Assembly (NCBI GenBank): GCA_021813805.1
Contig: JAKAJL010000025.1
Coordinates: 1 to 56,108 of the forward strand
From: Pseudomonadota bacterium
Lineage (GTDB): Bacteria; Pseudomonadota; Alphaproteobacteria; Rhizobiales; Beijerinckiaceae
Reading direction: 5' to 3'
DNA: 56,108 bases
Part shown: positions 1-8,561 of the stretch, in pieces
How positions within the stretch are numbered: the stretch's first letter is position 1
Layout: each line of letters begins with the position of its first letter
Notes under the pieces: generated by a model
What the model saw: only the letters and a program-made list of their open reading frames with translations
The model's database searches: none
What the model was told of the DNA's origin: nothing
Position numbers and translations under genes: made by a program

Positions 1-97
1 ACGCCGGAGCGCGCGCTACGTGTCGCGCTGTTTGGAGGGGTCAATTTTCGACGCCGATTCCCCGCCCTACGGGGTCAAATTTGAACGCCGATTGACA
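1..97. mobile_element. partial IS21-family-like element end with internal repeats
   Basis: Two copies of a 23-bp unit lie at 37-59 and 71-93 with a 34-bp period. Both begin GGGGTCAA, continue with a T-rich stretch and end ACGCCGATT. The second copy runs on into GACA, so the complementary strand begins TGTCAATCGGC. To my knowledge that resembles the outer end of IS21-type elements, whose ends carry multiple repeated transposase-binding sites. The body of the element (istA/istB) would lie left of the window and is not seen, so the family call is an inference from the terminal pattern only. The outer boundary would be about base 97. Confidence 0.5.
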
Positions 98-285
98 GCC
101 AAAATAGCGCTCATCGCTATGTATCCGCCATAGCGCGCCTTTCCTGCGCACTGTGCGATGACGCACCGTCGAAGGATGCTCTCGGTCGGCTTCTATGCGC
201 GCAGATGCGTCTAACGCCCGACGCCCCAGCTACGCCACAGCCCGGGACACGATCCGCGTCGACGTTGGTCACGCCGGCGCAAACC

Positions 286-1200
286 CTATTGCCCCTGAGC
301 GCGCGTCTTGCTGGTCCCGAACGTCGATAGGCGAAACATTCTTTCGGCCCGCCAAATCCTCATGCGTGCTAGAATGACGATCGAGCAGAGCCGATCCTGC
401 CAACGGTTTAAGCGTTCTGATCGCATGATCCGCCATGCGTGCGGGATGACCGAAAACGGCATTGCAAGGGTGGCGACCGCCCATTTGGTTCGGCCGAAGC
501 GACGCTCGCAGGCAAGGAGATAACGTTCGTCCAACATTCTAGCCCACCGCTTTTTCAATTCTGACCATTCACGGCGCGCGGGATGGCATACGACGGCGTT
601 TGGCGCATAACCCAAACAATAATCAAGCGCGCGCGCGCGCTGACTCCACTCGATATCCTCGGACACTCCGGAACGAAACGGACCGACAGCGTCGAAAACC
701 GCTCTGGAAACGAACATGTTGCCTGTGCCTGTGAATCCGACTTTTTCGATGTATTGTTTGAAATCGAACGCGAATACCATCTCAAACGCCTCGACCGCGT
801 TGGGACGCCCCGGCTCGCGACATGTCGTGATAACGTTTCCTCCGACGAAATCGTAATCATCCAAGGCCGCGACGCCATTGCGGAGCCAATCCCTGTCAGG
901 AAGGCAGTCGGAGTCGATAAACGCGAGGATCTCTCCGCGGGAGGCAACCACTCCAGCGTTACGCGCCGGTCCAGCGCCTTGGATCGCGGCCGGAACCACC
1001 TTCGCGGTCAAGGCGGCGGCCCGGACAGCTTCGATGCCGCAGTCGGAATTGTTGTCAGCCACTATGATTTCGAAACAATTCCGCGGGTAGGTTTGCTCCT
1101 CGAGAAGGTGGACACAATGGGTCAAAGCTTCCACGTCGTTGAAATGCGGAATGACGATTGAGACCATCGGATACGGAATATCGCCTTCCTTGCCCCCCAT
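286..1200 (-). CDS. GT2-family glycosyltransferase
   Basis: A 304-aa family 2 (GT-A fold) glycosyltransferase, probably adding a sugar to an exopolysaccharide or lipid-linked glycan at the cytoplasmic membrane. The N-terminus has the beta-strand pattern VSIVIPHFND, then ADNNSD at about residues 48-53 and the acidic metal-binding motif FIDSDCLPDRDW with the DXD at about 96-98. A VSEDIEWSQR segment further on fits the acceptor-side acidic motif of the family. I chose the ATG at 1200 because GAGG lies 7 nt upstream; an ATG at 1167 starting MVSIVIP is the alternative. The open frame continues upstream but looks non-coding there. It lies downstream of the WecG-like gene at 1545-2324, on the same strand. 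Donor and acceptor are unknown. Confidence 0.85.
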   Translation of the reverse strand: MGGKEGDIPYPMVSIVIPHFNDVEALTHCVHLLEEQTYPRNCFEIIVADNNSDCGIEAVRAAALTAKVVPAAIQGAGPARNAGVVASRGEILAFIDSDCLPDRDWLRNGVAALDDYDFVGGNVITTCREPGRPNAVEAFEMVFAFDFKQYIEKVGFTGTGNMFVSRAVFDAVGPFRSGVSEDIEWSQRARALDYCLGYAPNAVVCHPARREWSELKKRWARMLDERYLLACERRFGRTKWAVATLAMPFSVIPHAWRIMRSERLNRWQDRLCSIVILARMRIWRAERMFRLSTFGTSKTRAQGQ

Positions 1201-1544
1201 TCTTGAACCTCGCGCAATCCGCAAGGCGGGCCTCGATTGGCGTTGCAGGCCGTCCGCAAGGCCCATCATCGCAGCGGCGCAGTCAGACGCGAAGCGCAGC
1301 AGATGACGGAAGGCGCGCCCCAGGGGGCGCAAGGCGAGCGCCTGAATCAACGGCCGGGCGGGTCGTTGGGTCAGGTGAACCAAGTGGCGCGAAGCGAAGC
1401 TGACCCACGGTCGTTTGCTGGCGGCTGAGTTCTCGGCCGAGATCAACGATAGTCCCGCTCTGCCGGGGGAACTCTCAATCAAATATCCCAAGGCAAAGCG
1501 GTGGCTTTGAGAACGTGGGCTTGTCGCGGCGAAATTTTTTGACA
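1201..1544. other. intergenic stretch between two glycosyltransferase genes
   Basis: About 340 bp between the WecG-like gene and the GT2 gene, both on the minus strand. The GT2 frame stays open across it, but the translation is arginine- and serine-rich, has no recognisable domain and overlaps the WecG-like gene, so I treat it as non-coding. No clear terminator or promoter was found. Confidence 0.5.
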
Positions 1545-2324
1545 CTATGGCGTCCCCCGGTTCATCGGCCGCCGTTCGATCAGGATTTGCGCCACCAGCG
1601 CGGCACATTCGACATAGCGCCAAGCTAGGCGTTTCGGATCGCAACAGAGCCTCCACAACCATTCCAGGCCGAGCATTTGCGCCGCATGCGGGGCGCGGAT
1701 CTGTCTGCGCACGACGTAATCCACGGCAGCGCCGACACTGACGAAGCCTATTTCGGGATATCTGCGCGTCATGCGGTCGGCGAAAATTTCCTGTTTCGGC
1801 GCACCCAGGCAAAGGAAGCACAAACGCGCCCCGCTCGCCGCGATCTGGGCTCCATATGCGTCGGCTTGGTTGGAAGAAGGCTCGAAGCCAAAGGGCGGGC
1901 TTTGCGCAAACACGATGTCGAGGCCGGGATTTTCGGCCCGCAACCGCACGCTGGCGTCGGCCAGAACTTCCTGCATCGAGCCGAATAAGGCGACGCGGAC
2001 GGATTCGTGCATCGCCACGCCGCACAGCGGTCGCAAAAGATCGGCGCCGGTCGTGCGCCGCAGCGACGGGGCTTGCTTCCGGGCCATCGCCGCAACGGGG
2101 GCGCCGTCAGCGCTGACAAAAGTCGCGCGCGCGTAAGCTGCGCGAAACGCCGCGTCCTTGCGCCGCTTGACCAAATGGTCGAGATTGAGCGTGTCAAAAG
2201 TAAAGCCGCGCCCACTCCGCAAATGGCCGCGGACCCGCGCTATAGCGTCAACAGGACTGAGGATATTGATGGCCTGACCATCGATATAGGCGACAGGCTT
2301 TATCATTGGATCAATAACCGTCAT
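1545..2324 (-). CDS. WecG/TagA/CpsF-family glycosyltransferase (first copy)
   Basis: A 259-aa family 26 glycosyltransferase. Members transfer ManNAc(A)-type or other sugars from UDP donors to polyprenyl-diphosphate-linked acceptors at the inner membrane. Family motifs seen are TLNLDHLV, SADGAPV, CLGAPKQEIFADR and the C-terminal GLEWLWRLCCDPKRLAWRY. The start at 2324 has a strong GGGAGG nine nt upstream; an ATG at 2381 would add 19 residues but has no spaced ribosome binding site. A second family member lies at 7800-8561 beside wecB and wecC. The two are only moderately alike, so they probably act at different steps or on different acceptors rather than being a fresh duplication. Confidence 0.88.
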   Translation of the reverse strand: MTVIDPMIKPVAYIDGQAINILSPVDAIARVRGHLRSGRGFTFDTLNLDHLVKRRKDAAFRAAYARATFVSADGAPVAAMARKQAPSLRRTTGADLLRPLCGVAMHESVRVALFGSMQEVLADASVRLRAENPGLDIVFAQSPPFGFEPSSNQADAYGAQIAASGARLCFLCLGAPKQEIFADRMTRRYPEIGFVSVGAAVDYVVRRQIRAPHAAQMLGLEWLWRLCCDPKRLAWRYVECAALVAQILIERRPMNRGTP

Positions 2325-2832
2325 TGGGCCGATCCTCCCGATTTGACCTTCGTCAACCCTGGATGGCGTCGAATTCATCATCTTCCGTCTGAAATTTCAC
2401 ACGAACGGGCCGCCGCCTCGCGCCAACCTTCGCGGTCGTTAGTCGGCGAGACGGATGAAGAGGCGACGAACGCCGATGCGCTGTGCGATCCAAAAACCTT
2501 CCGTCAATGAGGTCGCCCCGACTGTTCGGGCCCGCGTTTCGTGCGGCGGCCAAATTTTGGCCGCACAGTAAACCTTGCGAGCCGGCCGGTTTGGTTTGGC
2601 CGACTTCAACGCCGCCCGTCTGAGCCGAGTTCAGCCTGCGCATATTCTGAGCGAATGGACGGGCGGCTGGAATCACATGCCGCGAAATTAAGGCTTTCGG
2701 CTTTCAGGACCGCGGAGCCCCTCCCGCCGGGCAGGCGTCGACCCTCGACCTTGGTCCGGAAAGGCGCGCTAAGGACACTCTCTCCGAGCCCCTCGTACGA
2801 ACGCCGCTGCCCGTGAGGGCGGGAAGAGCACC
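2325..2832. other. long intergenic region upstream of the first WecG-like gene
   Basis: About 500 bp without a supportable gene between two minus-strand genes; short frames here are arginine-rich composition artefacts. It should contain the promoter of the WecG-like/GT2 pair. A weak, degenerate match to the 24/25-bp motif found at 5226 and 8686 can be seen near 2377-2400 (TCATC, TTC, TGAA blocks), too poor to call. Confidence 0.4.
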
Positions 2833-3996
2833 TCACTCTCCGGGCGCAACGGGCATCTTATAGATGTGCACACCGTAGCCGACAAAATGATCTTCAATGA
2901 CGCCGTTCAAGACCGGCACTCTTCGATATTCTCCGAGAACCTCCGCGACGCCGTCCCTCACACCGCCCAATTTAAAGCGCGCATCGGTCGGTCGCTGATT
3001 CATCACCACAGCGAAAAGGTAAATGGCCGAGCCGTATTCTTTGACCATGGTGGAGATTGGTTCGGCCGATGTCGTCGCCACGCGCCCATCTACGGTCTTG
3101 CTGTTCAGCACAGGCGCCAAATTTTCGATCAGCTTGTTGGTGGCGCGGACTCCATCGACCACGTCGGGATGACGAAATATGGCGTTCTCGCCGAAGATCG
3201 GCTTGAATTCGTGGACGAAATAGACAATGCCGGCGGATCCATGGATGATCGACATCCACACCTCGGAGCGGACCTGATCGGGCCGGACCGGATGCGCGGG
3301 ATCGAGCGCCGTGGTCTCGATGGCGTTCCAGACGGCTTGCCCGGCCGGCGCCTTCTCGCGCAGAAAGTCGACGCCGTGGGCGACATATTCGAGCTTGCCC
3401 TTCACTTCCGGCGAGTCGGAGCCAACGGGATAGATGTCGAAGCCGACGATGTCCGCGCCCTGCCGCGCGATCTCGTAATATCCCATGTCGCCGGTGCACG
3501 AGCCGCGCCCGACCCAGTGCGGATCGGCCACGGCCTGGCCGAATCCGACCATGACCGGTCTTGTGGGGTCGCGGGACTTGATCTCGCGTACGCGCTGCGC
3601 CACCTCCGCCGCAGGCACGCAAGGGCCGTAGCGGCCGCCGCCGATCGGCTGGGCGTTGTCGGGTTCGTCGCGCTCATAGAGCCACCCTTTGATGACGCCG
3701 CGGTTTTTTGACGTGAGGCCGACCTGATTTTGATTGGCGATAACGAACATGCCGTTCGCGGAGAGCACGGCGAGCTGTTCCTCTGTGGGGCCGTTATCAA
3801 GGCCGAGATACAGGTTGACGCCTATCGCCCGATACTCCGTCGCATGCGTCGGCGATTGCAGCCAGACCGCGATTGGGAAAAAACTGCCGTCGTCAGGCAG
3901 CCCATTGGCGCACCGCGCCGTGGAAACCGGCGCCGCCGCAATCGCGAATCCCGTGAGAAACGACAGCGCCGATAATCGCCGACGCCAAGTCCTCAT
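2833..3996 (-). CDS. secreted glycoside hydrolase-like protein
   Basis: A 387-aa protein with an N-terminal signal peptide (arginines followed by LSALSFLTGFAIAAAP, residues about 7-24), so probably periplasmic or exported. The mature part looks like a TIM-barrel glycosidase: an early FFPIAVWLQSP strand, GWLYERDEPDN with acidic residues where barrel glycosidases carry the acid/base, a DIVGFDIYPV strand, and a late VWMSIIHGSAGIVYFVHEF segment. It resembles beta-galactosidase/GH42-like barrels, but I cannot assign a family or substrate. The start at 3996 was chosen because the signal peptide begins there; an upstream in-frame extension to 4137 has no such logic. Among glycosyltransferase genes it may trim or cleave the exported polysaccharide. 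Confidence 0.65.
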   Translation of the reverse strand: MRTWRRRLSALSFLTGFAIAAAPVSTARCANGLPDDGSFFPIAVWLQSPTHATEYRAIGVNLYLGLDNGPTEEQLAVLSANGMFVIANQNQVGLTSKNRGVIKGWLYERDEPDNAQPIGGGRYGPCVPAAEVAQRVREIKSRDPTRPVMVGFGQAVADPHWVGRGSCTGDMGYYEIARQGADIVGFDIYPVGSDSPEVKGKLEYVAHGVDFLREKAPAGQAVWNAIETTALDPAHPVRPDQVRSEVWMSIIHGSAGIVYFVHEFKPIFGENAIFRHPDVVDGVRATNKLIENLAPVLNSKTVDGRVATTSAEPISTMVKEYGSAIYLFAVVMNQRPTDARFKLGGVRDGVAEVLGEYRRVPVLNGVIEDHFVGYGVHIYKMPVAPGE

Positions 3997-4152
3997 GTTT
4001 CTTTGCACAATAATTTCCTGCTCCTCCTCGCACGCCACGGGCGCCGTCAACCCGTTTCGCACGCCCAAGCTTGGGCCGCTTGGCGCAGCCGTCCTTGCAA
4101 AGCAGATCGAGGCCAGCCGGACGCGCCGATGGCCCATCTCACAGTCAAACCG

Positions 4153-5073
4153 TCAAATGCCGAACAACGCCATTTCAGTGTAAGCAAGGTCACCGACCCG
4201 CGGCGGTTGCCCCCCCCGGAAATACATCGGCTTGTCGTCGAAATATTTCCCGGGAAGCCCTCGTATTGGACCATTGGCCGGCGTGATGATGAATGGCATG
4301 CCCCGCAACGCCAGATATCGGCCGATCGGCCCGGCGAAGCGGGCAAGTTGGTCGATGGAATCGCAATAGATGAGTTGCGCGGCGGGAATGACGCTTAGCG
4401 CCCTGACGAAACGCCGTCTGAAAATGAATGGCGCGCCTTCGCCTTGCGTTTCGCACCAAAGACTCAGGCAGCCAAAGCGCGCGTGGTCCAGCAGAAGCCG
4501 CAGATCGTCGGTTGGCGCGCCATCTCCGGGGTTTGGCGCGTCCAGGACGCGGACGATCTTCGTCCTTCCGACTGGCCCGGCCAGCGAAGGCGCCGCGGCG
4601 AACAGACCCTTGCAGAACCTTTGGTATCCCAGGGCTTCAAGGATCGGCACGACGTGAGGCGCAGGCGTAACATTGGTATGAACGGCCTGGTGCTTCAACG
4701 TCCGCATCAACAGCGACAGACCGGCGCCTCGGAACGCCGGCGCCACATACCAGCTCGATCCATTGCATCGAATTTCGCCGGAGTGTCGCGTCTTGCTGAA
4801 CAGGAGCAGGATGGCCCCAACTGCCTTTTCGGCGCACTCCAGCATGTAACCGTATCTCGGATATCCGTCGAGGAGAGGCCGTTGCGAAAGCATCTCGAGC
4901 GCTCTTGTCCAATAGGCCCGGGAGCGGCTGGGAAAGCCTTCGGCAAGCAGATTTGCGATTGCGTCGCCGTCAGCCGCGCCAATCTGCCGGCAGCGGACTT
5001 TCGACGCGTCATCCCGCCTTGGGATCTCCGAGACGCTCGCCTCTCGACCTATGACTTGCATTGAACAGATCAT
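4153..5073 (-). CDS. GNAT-family acyltransferase-like protein
   Basis: About 306 aa. The N-terminal half resembles a GNAT acyl-CoA transferase: VRCRQIGAADGDAIANLL, an AVGAILLLFS strand, and WYVAPAFRGAGLSLLMRTL, which matches the acyl-CoA pyrophosphate loop (R/Q-x-x-G-x-G/A). The C-terminal half is less recognisable. Such genes in polysaccharide clusters often acylate sugars or amino sugars, but the substrate here is unknown. Start choice is uncertain: ATG at 5073 or 5061, or a GTG at 5163; none has a good ribosome binding site. The 24-bp motif at 5226-5249 lies about 150 nt upstream. Confidence 0.7.
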   Translation of the reverse strand: MICSMQVIGREASVSEIPRRDDASKVRCRQIGAADGDAIANLLAEGFPSRSRAYWTRALEMLSQRPLLDGYPRYGYMLECAEKAVGAILLLFSKTRHSGEIRCNGSSWYVAPAFRGAGLSLLMRTLKHQAVHTNVTPAPHVVPILEALGYQRFCKGLFAAAPSLAGPVGRTKIVRVLDAPNPGDGAPTDDLRLLLDHARFGCLSLWCETQGEGAPFIFRRRFVRALSVIPAAQLIYCDSIDQLARFAGPIGRYLALRGMPFIITPANGPIRGLPGKYFDDKPMYFRGGQPPRVGDLAYTEMALFGI

Positions 5074-5401
5074 CCCGTTCGTTCGCGAATCCGCAGTGCA
5101 TGGGCCGCCAAACCGCGTCGCCAAGCTACCGCACTCCGGGTGATCGCATCGTCGCCAGGACACGCTGATCGCCCTTCGCTGCGGACGACGAGCACGATTG
5201 AAAACCTAACGCCCTCGCGTATGGGCCTCATCCTTCATATGATTGACGGACACTGTATGAGTCACAGTTTTTCGCCCGAAAAGCTCCTGGCGCGCCACGC
5301 GTTCACCCGCGCCAACGGCGGACCCGGTTCTCGTCGATCGAGGCCCGGATGGTCGGCGCGGCCAGGTCGAAAAGCTGCCCGTGAATTTTCGAAAGCGCGT
5401 C
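5074..5401. other. intergenic region between GNAT gene and wecC
   Basis: About 330 bp with no supportable gene. It holds the 5226-5249 copy of the shared upstream motif and should carry the GNAT promoter. No terminator for wecC was recognised. Confidence 0.45.
5226..5249 (-). promoter_or_regulatory. shared upstream motif, copy 1
   Basis: The plus strand reads CCTCATCCTTCAT, ATGA, then TTGACGG. It matches the element at 8686-8710 at nearly every position apart from one inserted base and two substitutions. Both lie roughly 125-150 nt upstream of a minus-strand gene start in the same polysaccharide region. A regulator-binding or promoter element is an inference. Confidence 0.4.
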
Positions 5402-6643
5402 CTATGCTCTCGCCCAGACGCCGCGCGTGTCGATGATCTTGCGCCCTCTGAGCCGTTCCCTCGGCACGCGGAGAAAGGCGGTGTGATCGACAAGAAGGAC
5501 GAAAGCGCCCAGACGGTCGAGCCCCTCGTCCAGAGTGATGAGGGGAACGCCCGCCGCCTTCAAAGAGGCGGGCTGTGTCTGAATGAAGGGCTCCACCGCG
5601 GCGACGCGGCCGGGAAAGGCTCGTCCCAGTCTTTCGACAATCGCCAACGCCGGGCTTTCGCGCAGGTCGTCGACATTGGGTTTGAACGCCAGCCCGAAGC
5701 AGGTGACATTTGGCTCCGGGGAGGACTCCATCGTCTGCGCCAGACGTTGGAAGACATAGTCCGCCTTCGAGTCGTTGACCTCGCGCGCGGCGCGAATCAA
5801 TTTCGCCTGTTGTGGAGCGGAATCCACGATGAACCACGGATCGACCGCGATGCAGTGGCCGCCGACGCCCGGCCCGGGATTCAGGATATTCACCCGGGGG
5901 TGGCGGTTCGCCAGTTCGATGACTTTCCACACGTCGACGCCATGGTGCTCCGCGACCATCGACAGTTCGTTGGCGAAGGCGATATTGACGTCGCGAAAGG
6001 CGTTTTCCGTCAATTTGACGAGTTCCGCGGTGGCCGCGTCGGTGCGCAAAACGGTCCCGTGAACGAAGGATTCGTAAAGCTGAGCGGCCCGTTCCGTACA
6101 GACGGGGGTCAAGCCGCCGACACAACGATCATTATCGATCAGCTCAATGAGAATCCGTCCCGGCAAGACGCGCTCGGGACAATAGGCGACAGATATGTCG
6201 GAGATTGCGGCGCCGCCCCCCGCGATCGCGAGATCGGGCCGCGCGGCGGCGAGTAGTTGCGCGACATTCCTGGTCGTGCCAACCGGACAGGTCGATTCGA
6301 CGATCACGAGATCGCCTCGTTTGAGAACCGGCGCGATCGAATTCGCCGCGGCGTAAACGCATTCCAGCTGCGGGCGCCGGTCTTCGGTCAGCGGCGTCGG
6401 CGCCGTAATGATGAAGGCGTCGGCCGGACTTGGCGTTTGATGGGCTGTGAGCATGCCGGCGTTGACGACCTTTTGGACGACGCCGTCGAGATCGACCTCG
6501 CTGATGTGGACGCGCCCGGCTGAGACGGTCTCGACGATTTCCGGTCTGACGTCGACCCCATAGACGCGGTTGCCGCGACTGGCGAGGAGCGCGGCGGTGG
6601 GCAAGCCGATATAGCCAAGGCCGAGGACGCAGATTGAAGTCAT
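5402..6643 (-). CDS. wecC: UDP-N-acetyl-D-mannosamine dehydrogenase
   Basis: A 413-aa UDP-sugar 6-dehydrogenase that oxidises UDP-ManNAc to UDP-ManNAcA with two NAD+. The N-terminal Rossmann motif is VLGLGYIGLPTAA, the central helix carries VKLTENAFRDVNIAFANEL, and the catalytic cysteine lies in PGPGVGGHCIAVDPWF, which is typical of the WecC branch rather than UDP-glucose dehydrogenases. The C-terminal UDP-binding domain has CFGLAFKPNVDDLRESPA. Length is normal for WecC. Its ATG overlaps the wecB stop (ATGA), so the two are translationally coupled and consecutive in the pathway. It supplies the uronic-acid donor for a polysaccharide. Confidence 0.93.
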   Translation of the reverse strand: MTSICVLGLGYIGLPTAALLASRGNRVYGVDVRPEIVETVSAGRVHISEVDLDGVVQKVVNAGMLTAHQTPSPADAFIITAPTPLTEDRRPQLECVYAAANSIAPVLKRGDLVIVESTCPVGTTRNVAQLLAAARPDLAIAGGGAAISDISVAYCPERVLPGRILIELIDNDRCVGGLTPVCTERAAQLYESFVHGTVLRTDAATAELVKLTENAFRDVNIAFANELSMVAEHHGVDVWKVIELANRHPRVNILNPGPGVGGHCIAVDPWFIVDSAPQQAKLIRAAREVNDSKADYVFQRLAQTMESSPEPNVTCFGLAFKPNVDDLRESPALAIVERLGRAFPGRVAAVEPFIQTQPASLKAAGVPLITLDEGLDRLGAFVLLVDHTAFLRVPRERLRGRKIIDTRGVWARA

Positions 6644-7803
6644 GACACCGCTCGCATGGTTGGCTCAGCGACATGGGCCAAAGCGATGAGATCGACGATG
6701 CGTTCAGACGCGCGCCCGTCGCCGAATGGATTATGGGCCCTGCTCATGCGCATGTAAGCCGCGTCATCGTCGAGCAGCCGCGTGGCTTCACGCACGATGC
6801 GATCGGTATCCGCGCCGACGAGAAGCGCCGTGCCTGCCTCAACGCCTTCCGGGCGCTCCGTCGTGTCGCGCATGACGAGGACTGGCTTGCCAATGCTTGG
6901 CGCTTCTTCCTGCACGCCTCCCGAATCGGTCAGCACCAAATGGCAGCGCGTCAATAGATAGATGAAAGGCACATAATCGAGCGGGGGGACCAGGGCGATG
7001 CGCGGATGGCCCGCCAGGCGCGCATTCATCACCTTATGCACATGCGGATTTGGATGAACCGGAAATACGATGAAGACGTCGTCGCGCAGCGCGAGGCGCG
7101 CGGCGGCGGTCGCGATTCGCTCCATTCCTCCGGCAAAGTTTTCGCGCCGATGGCTGGTGAGCAGAATGATGCGCTGTTTTGAGCCGGGCGGCGGCAAAAT
7201 CTGCGCGATCTCGGCGTTCGCCTCACGGAATTCCGGAAGTCGGTCCTTGATCGACAGGAGCGCGTCCACCACGGTATTGCCGGTCACATAGACGCGTTCC
7301 GATGGGACGGATTCGGCGCGCAGCGCGTCGCGAGCGCGTTTGGTTGGCGCGAAATGCTGGTCAGCTAGCACCGCCAGAAGTTTGCGGTTCGCCTCTTCCG
7401 GCCATGGTGAAAACATATTCCCGGTCCGCAGCCCCGCCTCGACATGCGCGACCGGAATTTTTCGATAGAACGCCGCGAGCGAAGCGGCAAAAGCTGTTGT
7501 CGTGTCGCCCTGAACGATGACGCGATCGGGCCGCCGCGCATCCAGCGCTTCGCCAAAGCGCGTGACGACCGCGGTGGTGATATCCGTAAGGGTCTGCCCG
7601 GCGCGCATGAGGTCGAGGTCTATGGCCGGCTTTATCCCGGCCACGCGCAGAACCTGGTCGAGCAATCCGCGGTGTTGCGCCGTCACCCAGACCTCGACGT
7701 CGAAACGTCCGTCCGCTTCAAGGGCGTGGACCACCGGAAAAAGCTTGATCGCTTCCGGACGCGTTCCAATGCAGACGACCAGTTTGACGGGCATGGGTCT
7801 CAT
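6640..7803 (-). CDS. wecB: UDP-N-acetylglucosamine 2-epimerase (non-hydrolysing)
   Basis: About 387 aa; interconverts UDP-GlcNAc and UDP-ManNAc in the cytoplasm. Family hallmarks: CIGTRPEAIKLFPV at the N-terminus, VQGDTTTAFA, HVEAGLRTGN, PEEANRKL, TSHRRENF, FPVHPNP, and LTDSGGVQEEAPSIGKPVLVMRDTTERPEG. I chose the ATG at 7803 because it overlaps the upstream stop codon as ATGA; an in-frame ATG at 7794 (MPVKLVV) is equally compatible with the family start. It overlaps wecC at its 3' end by 4 nt. With wecC it forms a two-step supply of UDP-ManNAcA. Confidence 0.94.
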   Translation of the reverse strand: MRPMPVKLVVCIGTRPEAIKLFPVVHALEADGRFDVEVWVTAQHRGLLDQVLRVAGIKPAIDLDLMRAGQTLTDITTAVVTRFGEALDARRPDRVIVQGDTTTAFAASLAAFYRKIPVAHVEAGLRTGNMFSPWPEEANRKLLAVLADQHFAPTKRARDALRAESVPSERVYVTGNTVVDALLSIKDRLPEFREANAEIAQILPPPGSKQRIILLTSHRRENFAGGMERIATAAARLALRDDVFIVFPVHPNPHVHKVMNARLAGHPRIALVPPLDYVPFIYLLTRCHLVLTDSGGVQEEAPSIGKPVLVMRDTTERPEGVEAGTALLVGADTDRIVREATRLLDDDAAYMRMSRAHNPFGDGRASERIVDLIALAHVAEPTMRAVS

Positions 7804-8561
7804 ACCTTGCGAATTGGGCGGCGCGCGCCAAAGAGCGCCCCTGCGAAGATGACAAGGAAGGCGGCATTGGTGACGAGGTAGCGCTTCCACATGCGGCGCG
7901 GCTCCTGGATCACGCGGAAAAGCCACTCCAGTCCGCACCGCTGCATCCAAAGGGGCGCGCGCCTGACATAATTGGCCACGACGTCGACGCTCCCCCCGAC
8001 GCCCATGATGAACGGCACGTCGAGCTGATCTCGGTGAGCGGCGAGGAACCGCTCCTTGCTTGGAGTCGGCATGGCGAGAAACAGGCAGTCGGCGCCGGAC
8101 TCTCTGATTGCGTTCACGACGCGCCATTCGTCTTCCGGCGGGTAGTAGCCATGCTGGACGCCGGCAATTTCAATCGATGGATGCCGCCGCTTTATATTGG
8201 CGATCGCGGTGCGCAGGACGTCCGGCCGCGCGCCAAGAAAATAGGGTCGATAGCCCTCCCGGGCGCAAAGGGCGATGACTTCTTGCATGAGGTCGACGCC
8301 GGCGACCCGCTCGGGCACGTTGATGCCGAGCAGCCTGGCCGCGAAGACGACGCCCATGCCGTCGATCCCGACGAGGTCCGAGCACGCGACGTCGGCCCGC
8401 AAGACATTGTCGTTTCTGAGCTTGACAAATTTCGCGATGTTCAGCGCCACGTGATGAAGCCGTTTGCGCGTGACGATCGCCTCGCGCACACGCTCGAGCG
8501 TTTCGTCCATTGTCAGAACGTCAATGTCCACGCCGATAAAGCTTGCCCGCACCTTACCCAT
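7800..8561 (-). CDS. wecG: WecG/TagA/CpsF-family glycosyltransferase (second copy)
   Basis: A 253-aa family 26 glycosyltransferase, first gene of a wecG-like/wecB/wecC operon with 4-nt overlaps throughout. Motifs: ALNIAKFVKLRND (T/N-x-N region), GIDGMGVVFAARLLG, LAMPTPSKERFLA (the position of GxPKQE in other members, here PSKE), GVGGSVDVVANYVRRAP and GLEWLFRVIQEPRRMWKRY. By context it probably transfers ManNAc or ManNAcA made by its two neighbours. The start at 8561 has GAGGGG four nt upstream; an in-frame ATG at 8630 is less likely. A short hydrophobic C-terminal segment (FLVIFAGALF) may touch the membrane. Confidence 0.87.
   Translation of the reverse strand: MGKVRASFIGVDIDVLTMDETLERVREAIVTRKRLHHVALNIAKFVKLRNDNVLRADVACSDLVGIDGMGVVFAARLLGINVPERVAGVDLMQEVIALCAREGYRPYFLGARPDVLRTAIANIKRRHPSIEIAGVQHGYYPPEDEWRVVNAIRESGADCLFLAMPTPSKERFLAAHRDQLDVPFIMGVGGSVDVVANYVRRAPLWMQRCGLEWLFRVIQEPRRMWKRYLVTNAAFLVIFAGALFGARRPIRKV

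Noticed and set aside
104-120. Inverted repeat ATAGCG-CTCAT-CGCTAT beside the IS-like end
   Set aside because: Short, with no T tract and no gene end nearby; probably chance or part of the target sequence.
286-2025. A single 579-residue reading frame on the minus strand
   Set aside because: Only the last about 300 residues resemble a glycosyltransferase. The first part overlaps the WecG-like gene in another frame and is arginine-rich composition noise.
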